A DNA stretch of 10,872 nt. Source: an uncultured Clostridium sp. Lineage in GTDB: Bacteria > Bacillota > Clostridia > TANB77 > CAG-508. Numbering within the stretch: the stretch's first letter is position 1; every line of letters begins with the position of its first letter. The notes below the pieces were generated by a model, which was given only the letters and a program-made list of their open reading frames with translations, ran no database searches and was not told the DNA's origin. Shown one piece after another: positions 6,625 to 10,872 of this stretch. The stretch is taken from positions 1-10,872 of the forward strand of contig URZW01000036.1 in NCBI GenBank assembly GCA_900552555.1. Reading direction: 5' to 3'. Made by a program: the position numbers and the translations under genes.

Positions 6625-6915
6625 TTAATGATTCTTTCTATTAAAAATATTTGAAACATTTTTATATAATTTAACATAATCCCAAAAACCTTGAAAATCA
6701 TTTAAAAAATGTTCAACTTCATTTAAAGAATTAATTGTATTTTTTTTACAAGTTTTAAAATTAAGCTTTTTCTTTTTAGGAGGAGAAGGCTTTTTTGATG
6801 GTGGCTTTGGTTTTGGAAGAGGTGGTGGCGGTGGTGCCAAATTTTTAGGTGGTGGAGGAGGCGGAGGGGATTTGCAATTATTTTTACTTTTTTCACATCT
6901 ATATAAAGTTGGCAT
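6625..6915 (-). CDS. Proline-rich hypothetical protein
   Basis: A 96-residue protein that I do not recognise. Residues 1-15 hold two Cys (C7, C14). Residues 16-48 are a Pro/Lys low-complexity stretch with runs of seven and five prolines and PKPKPP. Residues 49-60 are basic with C56. Residues 61-96 look like an amphipathic helix with aromatic residues (EVEHFLNDFQGFWDYVKLYK). No signal peptide or membrane segment is visible. The ordered C-terminal pattern argues for a real gene, not a chance ORF. The ribosome site is weak (AGAAG, 7 nt before the ATG). A possible promoter on the minus strand is TTTCCA (6967-6972), 17 nt, TATAAA (6944-6949). It lies between the two paralogous toxin-like loci. Pro-rich small proteins occur among spore coat proteins, but I cannot assign one. 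Confidence 0.55.
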   Translation of the reverse strand: MPTLYRCEKSKNNCKSPPPPPPPKNLAPPPPPLPKPKPPSKKPSPPKKKKLNFKTCKKNTINSLNEVEHFLNDFQGFWDYVKLYKNVSNIFNRKNH

Positions 6916-7010
6916 AGAAACACTTCTTTCTTTTATTAAAATATTTATACTATATTATTAAATAAATGGAAAAATGGTGAATATGTATTTGGATGAATAA
7001 GTTGAAAAAT

Positions 7011-7039
7011 TTGACATATAATAAATTATGTGCTAATAT
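7011..7039 (+). promoter_or_regulatory. Promoter of antisense RNA C
   Basis: Perfect TTGACA (7011-7016), a 17-bp spacer ending TGC (extended -10) and TAATAT (7034-7039). It is the strongest of the three antisense promoters by consensus match. Confidence 0.75.
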
Positions 7040-7045
7040 GTATTT

Positions 7046-7119
7046 AGCAATTGCAATAAATGGTTTCAAAGATAACTAAAAAAGACTAGGTGTCGCTAAA
7101 CAAATCCTAGTCTTTTTTT
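7046..7119 (+). ncRNA. Putative antisense antitoxin RNA C
   Basis: A predicted RNA of about 74 nt from A7046, opening with GCAATTGC (7047-7054), to the terminator at 7078-7118. AATGGTTTCAAAGATAAC (7059-7076) recurs with one extra A at 7181-7199, so the RNA is complementary to the peptide C mRNA from codon 4 across the TTG start to the Shine-Dalgarno. A weaker match extends left (TAGCAATT at 7045 and 7168), giving 32-nt repeat arms. It does not match the start region of locus B, which suggests specificity for its own partner. Confidence 0.65.
7078..7118. terminator. Bidirectional terminator of locus C
   Basis: Perfect 13-bp stem AAAAAAGACTAGG (7078-7090) / CCTAGTCTTTTTT (7106-7118) around a 15-nt loop. 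Runs of A on the left and T on the right make it work for both converging transcripts. Confidence 0.85.
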
Positions 7120-7122
7120 ATG

Positions 7123-7191
7123 CTAATCATCAAAATGTTTTACAATTAAGTAAACTATATATAATGCTAGCAATTTTATGAATGGTTTCAA
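7123..7191 (-). CDS. Small hydrophobic peptide C (putative type I toxin), TTG start
   Basis: A 22-residue ORF read from TTG, 7 nt after AAGGAGG (7199-7205). The peptide starts MKPFIKLLALYIVYLI and ends KHFDD. It has the same length (69 nt with stop) as peptide B and the same pattern of MK, hydrophobic core with aromatic residues, and polar tail. No ATG is available, but SD spacing and paralogy to peptide B fix the start. The terminator stem (7078-7118) begins just after the stop, so the unit is very compact. It is too short and has the wrong start codon for routine gene callers. Its function as a toxin is inferred from the locus plan only. Confidence 0.6.
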   Translation of the reverse strand: MKPFIKLLALYIVYLIVKHFDD

Positions 7192-7232
7192 AAGATAACC
7201 TCCTTCCTGCCACTAAGCAAGTCGGCGATTTA

Positions 7233-7261
7233 ATATTAATATAAAATTTAATCATTGTCAA
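7233..7261 (-). promoter_or_regulatory. Promoter of peptide gene C
   Basis: On the minus strand: TTGACA (7256-7261), a 17-bp spacer and TAATAT (7233-7238). Transcription would begin near 7226, at the left arm of the conserved leader hairpin (7207-7226). Confidence 0.65.
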
Positions 7262-7370
7262 TAATAAGTAAATATATACTAGTTGTAAAAATAAAATTAT
7301 AATAAATACTTGTTTTTTATCCAAAATTGTTGTAACATTTTAATATAAAATAAGAAAGAAAGAGAAAAAC

Positions 7371-8120
7371 ATGGAAATAGAATTAAAAGAAAATGAAAGA
7401 ATAGACGACTTAGAATTTAAAAACCTAAAAATAATCCAAAACACAAAAGGGTTCTGTTTTGGAATTGATGCAGTATTGTTATCTGACTTTGCAAAAAATA
7501 TAAAGAAAAATGCAAAAGTATTAGATTTAGGAACAGGCACAGGAATAATATCAATTTTATTATGTGGAAAAACAAACTTAGAAAAAATAGTAGGTGTAGA
7601 AGTTCAAAAAGAAGTTGCAAATATGGCAAAAAGAAGTTCAAAATTAAATAATCTAGAAAATAAATTTGAAATAATAAATGAAAATATAATAAATTTGGAC
7701 AATATATATGAAAGAAATTCTTTTGATGTTATAGTTACAAATCCACCATATAAAAAAGAAAATACAGGAATAGTAAACGAAGAAGAAAAGAAACTTATTT
7801 CAAGACATGAGGTATTAGCAAAGTTAGAAGATTACATAAAAGTATCTAATAAATTGTTGAAAGATAAAGGTGAATTTTATATGGTTCACAGGCCAGAAAG
7901 ATTAGTTGATATTATTTCATATATGAGAGAGTATAAAATTGAACCGAAAGAAATAAGATTTGTATGTTCTCATATAAATGAATCACCTAAGTTGGTGCTA
8001 ATTAAAGGTGTAAAAAATGCAAAGCCTTTTTTGAAATTTAAAGAAGATTTATATATTTATAATAAAGATGGAAATTATACAGAAGAAATTTATAAAATAT
8101 ATAATAAAAAAATTAAATAG
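7371..8120 (+). CDS. trmN6: tRNA1(Val) (adenine37-N6)-methyltransferase-like protein
   Basis: A 249-residue class I SAM-dependent N6-adenine methyltransferase of the TrmN6/YabB family, expected to methylate A37 of a tRNA in the cytoplasm. Visible features are GFCFGIDAVLLSDF (residues 27-40), typical of the family N-terminus, the SAM loop DLGTGTGI (52-59), the acidic ribose-binding end VEV (about 76-78) and the catalytic NPPY (124-127). The length matches the B. subtilis YabB family. The ribosome site is weak (GAAAGAGA before ATG). It is the first gene of a pair with rsmI 74 nt downstream, the same order as in B. subtilis. The promoter is not clear. The family is secure; the exact tRNA target in this organism is inferred. 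Confidence 0.88.
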   Translation: MEIELKENERIDDLEFKNLKIIQNTKGFCFGIDAVLLSDFAKNIKKNAKVLDLGTGTGIISILLCGKTNLEKIVGVEVQKEVANMAKRSSKLNNLENKFEIINENIINLDNIYERNSFDVIVTNPPYKKENTGIVNEEEKKLISRHEVLAKLEDYIKVSNKLLKDKGEFYMVHRPERLVDIISYMREYKIEPKEIRFVCSHINESPKLVLIKGVKNAKPFLKFKEDLYIYNKDGNYTEEIYKIYNKKIK

Positions 8121-8180
8121 AAAATAATAAAAAATAAATAAAAAAATAAATAAAAAATTTAAATAATAAAAATAAATAAA
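8121..8180. repeat. A/T low-complexity spacer (AAATAAATAAA repeats)
   Basis: The gap between trmN6 and rsmI is almost only A and T, with repeated AAATAAATAAAA blocks. No promoter or terminator is visible in it, so the two genes are probably cotranscribed. Confidence 0.6.
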
Positions 8181-8194
8181 GAAAGGAAAGAATA

Positions 8195-9019
8195 ATGGAA
8201 AAGGGAACTTTATATATAGTGGCAACACCAATTGGAAATTTAGATGATATAACATTAAGAGCAATAAAAATATTACAAGAGGTTGATTTAATTGCAGCAG
8301 AAGATACAAGACATACATTAAAATTATTAAATCATTTAGAAATATCAAAACCAATGATAAGTTATCATAGACATAATGAAGAAACAAAATCAGATGTATT
8401 AATTGAAAAATTACAAGAAGGACAAAACATAGCGTTAGTATCTGATGCTGGAACTCCGGGAATTTGCGATCCCGGTGAGGAAGTAATAAAAAAATGTATA
8501 GAGTTAGAAATAAATATTGTTCCTATTCCGGGAGCATGTGCAATGATAAATTCTTTAATTTGTTCAGGAATTGATACAAAAGAATTTGTATTTTTAGGTT
8601 TTTTGCCATTAAATAAAAAATTAAGAAAAAAGAAATTAGAAGAAATTGAAAAATTAAATAAAACGATTATAATTTATGAGGCGCCTCATAAATTGGAAAC
8701 AACTTTAAAAGATTTACAAAAAATATTAAACTTAGATAGAAAAATTACTTTGGCTAGAGAGATTACAAAAATACATGAAGAGTTTATAAGAGGTAATATA
8801 GATGAAATATTAGAAAAATCTGAAAATCTAAAAGGTGAAATTGTTTTAATAATAGAGGGAAATAAAGAAGTTGAAGAAGAAAATTCATTAAATAATCTTA
8901 CTATTGAAGAACATTATAAATTTTATAAAAATCAAGGTTTTTCAAAAAAAGATATTATAAAGAAAGTTGCTAAAGATAGAAATATGAATAAAAATGATGT
9001 GTATCAAAAATTCATATAA
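8195..9019 (+). CDS. rsmI: 16S rRNA (cytidine1402-2'-O)-methyltransferase RsmI
   Basis: A 274-residue tetrapyrrole-methylase-fold enzyme that 2'-O-methylates C1402 in the ribosomal P site of 16S rRNA, using SAM. Family motifs in order: ATPIGNLDD (10-18), AAEDTR (34-39), LVSDAGTPGICDPG (82-95), PIPGACA (110-116), FLGFLP (133-138), YEAPHKL (161-167) and EFIRG (196-200). A small helical C-terminal domain (about 235-274) has the usual QGFSKKD..K pattern. It is close to full length. AAAGGAAAG lies 7 nt before ATG. It follows trmN6 and faces abrB, as in B. subtilis (yabB-yabC-<abrB). It ends before the shared terminator at 9064-9102. Nothing unusual is seen. Confidence 0.95.
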   Translation: MEKGTLYIVATPIGNLDDITLRAIKILQEVDLIAAEDTRHTLKLLNHLEISKPMISYHRHNEETKSDVLIEKLQEGQNIALVSDAGTPGICDPGEEVIKKCIELEINIVPIPGACAMINSLICSGIDTKEFVFLGFLPLNKKLRKKKLEEIEKLNKTIIIYEAPHKLETTLKDLQKILNLDRKITLAREITKIHEEFIRGNIDEILEKSENLKGEIVLIIEGNKEVEEENSLNNLTIEEHYKFYKNQGFSKKDIIKKVAKDRNMNKNDVYQKFI

Positions 9020-9063
9020 ATATTTCTGAAGAATTGTGTTTGTTAAATTATTAGAAAAAATAA

Positions 9064-9102
9064 AACTAGTTGTCAAAAAGGTTGGACCTTTGACAGCTAG
9101 TT
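9064..9102. terminator. Bidirectional terminator between rsmI and abrB
   Basis: Arms AACTAG-T-TGTCAAA and TTTGACA-G-CTAGTT, plus GGT/ACC next to a three-base loop, with an AA bulge. T runs follow on both sides (9104-9110 on plus; TTTTATTTTTT on minus). The stop codon of abrB (9097-9099) is inside the right arm. Confidence 0.85.
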
Positions 9103-9354
9103 GTTTTTTTCATGTAATATGTTTAATTCTTTAGAGCATTTTTGGCAAACTAGTTTGCCTTTATATTCTATTAAATCATCTATACTACCACAAAAGATAC
9201 AATTTGGTTCATATTTTTTTAATATGATAGAAGAATCATCAACATAAATTTCAATAGGATCTTTTTCGACAATGTTGAATTGATTTCTTATTTCAATTGG
9301 TATAACAACTCTTCCTAGTTCATCAACTCTTCTTATAATTCCTGTAGCTTTCAT
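9097..9354 (-). CDS. abrB: AbrB/SpoVT-type transition-state regulator with C-terminal zinc knuckle
   Basis: An 85-residue DNA-binding protein. Residues 1-50 are the swapped-hairpin AbrB domain (GIIRRVDELGRVVIPIEIR, then KDPIEIYVDD and ILKKYEP), very close to B. subtilis AbrB. The tail has CIFC (52-55) and CQKC (70-73), a likely zinc knuckle, where B. subtilis AbrB has a different C-terminal domain. The start is set at 9354 because AAGGAGG stands 8 nt upstream. An ATG 30 nt further out (9384) would add ten residues but puts the ribosome site inside the gene. It acts as a dimer or tetramer repressing post-exponential genes (family knowledge). It has its own promoter (9409-9437) and shares the terminator with rsmI. 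Confidence 0.9.
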   Translation of the reverse strand: MKATGIIRRVDELGRVVIPIEIRNQFNIVEKDPIEIYVDDSSIILKKYEPNCIFCGSIDDLIEYKGKLVCQKCSKELNILHEKNN

Positions 9355-9408
9355 TGTTTTTTCCTCCTTAATGTTACTTTTCACAATTCCAATTGCTATT
9401 ATACATTA

Positions 9409-9437
9409 AATATAACACAAATGACATCGAAGGTCAA
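9409..9437 (-). promoter_or_regulatory. Promoter of abrB
   Basis: On the minus strand: TTGACC (9432-9437), a 17-bp spacer and TATATT (9409-9414). TTCGATG in the spacer resembles an inverted 0A box but has two mismatches, so Spo0A control is not claimed. Confidence 0.65.
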
Positions 9438-9490
9438 TTATAAAGTAATAAAAAAACAAAACAATTAATAAAATTATGTAGGTGATTAAT

Positions 9491-10070
9491 GTGTTAAATA
9501 TACTTTGGCCTGGTTTTTTGATTGTTTCTATAGTTTTTGCGATTATTTCTGGAAATTTAAAAGAATTAAATAATTCTATATTTGAAAGTACTAACTCAGC
9601 GGTCAGTTTGTGTATTACTTTAGTTGGAACTATGTGCTTGTGGAATGGAATAATGCAGATTGCAGGAAAAACATCAGTTATGAAAAAAATAACTAAATTT
9701 TTAAATCCACTGATGAGATTGCTTTTTCCTAATTTAAATAAAAATAGTAAAATCTATGGGGAAATTTCTATGAATGTTGTTGCGAATGTTTTAGGGTTAG
9801 GAAATGCTGCTACACCTTTGCGGAATAAAGGCAATGAAATCTATGCAAGAAGAAAATAATGATAAAAAAGTTTTGACAAATGAAATGGCTACTTTTATTG
9901 TTTTGAATACTGCTTCAATTCAAATTATTCCTACAACTGTTATTGCTATAAGAAATTCTTTGGGTTCTGGTAATCCAACCGCTGTTATTGTGCCTGTGTG
10001 GATTGCAACAATTTGTGCGGCAATTGCAGGAATTATAGCAACAAAGATTTTTATTAAACTAGGTAGATAA
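9491..10070 (+). pseudogene. spmA: Spore maturation protein SpmA, interrupted by a +1 frameshift
   Basis: Integral membrane protein of the nucleoside-recognition (gate) family, needed with SpmB for spore core dehydration in B. subtilis. The start is the GTG at 9491 behind AGGTGA (9480-9485); an in-frame GTG at 9482 lies inside that site. The first frame reads MLNILWPGFLIVSIVFA through VLGLGNAATPL and then stops at 9857. The conserved sequence resumes one base over as GIKAMKSMQEE and NEMATFIVLNTASIQIIPTT, ending at 10070. Removing the C at 9821 (TTG-C-GGA) restores PLGIKAM. The joined protein has about 192 residues, the normal size. The skipped base would open a CGG codon, the only in-frame CGG I found in this window. 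Either a real mutation, a sequencing error or a recoding event. Confidence 0.88.
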
Positions 10071-10136
10071 AGTTTTAATCAATTTTATGAATTTTTGAAT
10101 ATTTCGAATTTTAATAAATTAAGAATGGTGGTGTAA

Positions 10137-10673
10137 GTGGTTGTGAAATTTATAGAGTTTTTTTCAAATCTTGCAATGCCTTTGATGATAATTTTTATTG
10201 TTTTATATGGAGTAATGGAGAGAAAAAAAGTTTTTGATATTTTTTTGGATGGTGCAAAAGAGGGAGTAGGTGTTGTTTTTAATATTTTTCCTACATTGGT
10301 TGGTTTATTTGTGGCAATTGGAGCATTAAGGAGTTCAGGAATTATAGATTTAATTGTGAATTTTTGTACACCAATTTTTAATTTTATGAATTTCCCAACT
10401 GAGATTTTGCCATTGGCTTTGATTAGACCTATTTCTGGAAGTAGTTCTATTGCTGTTGCTACTGATATTATGAAAAATTTTGGTGTGGATTCTAAAATTG
10501 GGTTAATGGCTTCTGTTATTATGGGTTCAACTGAGACAACTGTATACACTATTGCTGTTTATACAAGTTCTGTTGGAATAAAGAAGACAAGGTTTGTTTT
10601 GTGTGCTGCTTTGATTGCGGATTTTGTTGGGATTGTTACTAGTGTTATTGTTTGTAATTTTTTGTTTTCGTAA
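10137..10673 (+). CDS. spmB: Spore maturation protein SpmB
   Basis: A 178-residue membrane protein of the nucleoside-recognition family, partner of SpmA in spore core dehydration. Hydrophobic segments at about 10-22, 45-62, 97-112, 123-145 and 155-177 are visible, with family motifs DGAKEGVGVVFNIFPTLVGL, RPISGSSSIAV and MGSTETTVYTIAVY. The length equals that of B. subtilis SpmB. The start is GTG: either 10137 or 10143. GGTGGTG (10127-10133) is only 3 nt from the first and 9 nt from the second, so 10143 is quite possible and would shorten the protein by two residues. It lies 66 nt after spmA, probably one operon. It is intact, in contrast to spmA. Confidence 0.92.
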   Translation: MVVKFIEFFSNLAMPLMIIFIVLYGVMERKKVFDIFLDGAKEGVGVVFNIFPTLVGLFVAIGALRSSGIIDLIVNFCTPIFNFMNFPTEILPLALIRPISGSSSIAVATDIMKNFGVDSKIGLMASVIMGSTETTVYTIAVYTSSVGIKKTRFVLCAALIADFVGIVTSVIVCNFLFS

Positions 10674-10686
10674 ACAAACCATATGG

Positions 10687-10718
10687 TGTTACAATTTCTA
10701 AGGCTGTGAATTGTAACA
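10687..10718. promoter_or_regulatory. Inverted repeat after spmB
   Basis: TGTTACAATT (10687-10696) and AATTGTAACA (10709-10718) are perfect 10-bp arms around 12 nt. The right arm is followed by a second ATTGTAAC. No T run follows, so it is a poor terminator. It could be an operator for the promoter downstream. Confidence 0.4.
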
Positions 10719-10732
10719 ATTGTAACCTCTAA

Positions 10733-10749
10733 TGTCGAATTTTGTCGAA
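10733..10749 (+). promoter_or_regulatory. Tandem Spo0A boxes
   Basis: Two perfect TGTCGAA sites (10733-10739 and 10743-10749) in the same orientation, 10 bp apart from start to start, ending 9 bp before a -35 box. The known 0A box is TGNCGAA, and tandem sites one helical turn apart bind a Spo0A dimer. Upstream of a -35 element this suggests activation at the onset of sporulation. Confidence 0.75.
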
Positions 10750-10758
10750 AATTTCTTG

Positions 10759-10787
10759 TTGACAAATAGAATAAATGGTAGTAAAAT
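10759..10787 (+). promoter_or_regulatory. Sigma-A-type promoter of the last gene
   Basis: TTGACA (10759-10764), a 17-bp spacer and TAAAAT (10782-10787). It lies directly downstream of the two 0A boxes and about 75 nt before the ATG at 10863. Confidence 0.7.
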
Positions 10788-10862
10788 AAAAAAAGCTAAA
10801 TCAAAGACAACAAATTCAAATTAATATTTTATTAAAAATATTAAAGTTTTTAAGGAGGTCTT

Positions 10863-10872
10863 ATGATTTTTA
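10863..10872 (+). CDS. Start of a gene cut by the window edge
   Basis: ATG with TAAGGAGGTC just before it; only Met-Ile-Phe and one more base are present. The product cannot be named. Its promoter carries tandem Spo0A boxes, so a sporulation-onset gene is expected. Confidence 0.6.

Larger units (their letters stand above)
7002..7290. repeat. Repeat unit C (toxin-antitoxin-like locus), paralogous to unit B
   Basis: Second copy of the unit at 6321-6620, in the same orientation and separated from it by the proline-rich gene. Promoters and peptide leader are conserved, while the peptide ORF, terminator and internal direct repeats are its own. Confidence 0.75.

Noticed and set aside
6321..7290. 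Units B and C as a mobile element (MITE) or CRISPR-like array
   Set aside because: No terminal inverted repeats, no target duplications, no regular short repeats with spacers; conservation follows promoters and leaders instead.
7371..8387. Minus-strand ORFs across trmN6 and the start of rsmI
   Set aside because: They are Phe/Leu/Ile-rich shadows of A-rich coding sequence, without ribosome sites or family motifs.
9415..9431. Possible Spo0A box in the abrB promoter
   Set aside because: TTCGATG differs from the inverted 0A box TTCGACA at two of seven positions and has no partner site.
9436..9465. Sigma-E promoter for spmA
   Set aside because: AAAACAAT (9458-9465) is a fair -10, but the sequence at the right distance upstream does not resemble the -35 pattern.
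10085..10765. Minus-strand ORFs opposite spmB and its downstream region
   Set aside because: spmB on the plus strand has all family motifs; the opposite frames are low-complexity shadows.

Overview
The window is strongly AT-rich and reads as the chromosome of a low-GC, anaerobic, spore-forming member of the Bacillota (class Clostridia). The clues are a giant 2-hydroxyacyl-CoA dehydratase activase, a GerM-domain protein, spmA/spmB, an AbrB-type regulator with a C-terminal zinc knuckle, tandem Spo0A boxes, strong AGGAGG ribosome sites and AGA/AUA-rich codon use. The order trmN6(yabB)-rsmI(yabC)-<abrB matches that known from Bacillus subtilis.

Layout. 64-901 is a patatin-like phospholipase interrupted by a +1 frameshift. 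902-1160 is small locus A. 1234-5559 (minus) is the 1441-residue activase, divergent from gerM (5780-6319). 6321-6620 is small locus B. 6625-6915 (minus) is a proline-rich orphan gene. 7002-7290 is small locus C. 7371-9019 holds two RNA methyltransferases, trmN6 and rsmI. They converge on abrB (9097-9354, minus) at a shared terminator. 9491-10673 is spmA (frameshifted) and spmB. The right end carries a Spo0A-type promoter and the first codons of a new gene.

The main discovery is that loci A, B and C are three members of one compact gene family, present in no standard ORF call. Each has (i) a 22-23 residue hydrophobic peptide gene beginning MK, behind a strong Shine-Dalgarno; (ii) a converging promoter on the other strand (TTGAYA, a similar 17-bp spacer, then TAATAT or TATACT); (iii) one bidirectional hairpin terminator between them; and (iv) a direct repeat that makes the short counter-transcript complementary to the start-codon region of its own peptide mRNA. 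This is the architecture of type I toxin-antitoxin loci of the par/Fst kind, but the peptides do not look like Fst. Leaders and antitoxin promoters are conserved between B and C, while peptide, repeat and terminator have diverged together. That suggests three parallel, mutually insulated units. Function is inferred from architecture only.

Other points are two genes broken by a single extra base (patatin and spmA, the latter at the only in-frame CGG codon I found), a sigma-E-like promoter before gerM, and two perfect 0A boxes 10 bp apart before the last promoter.
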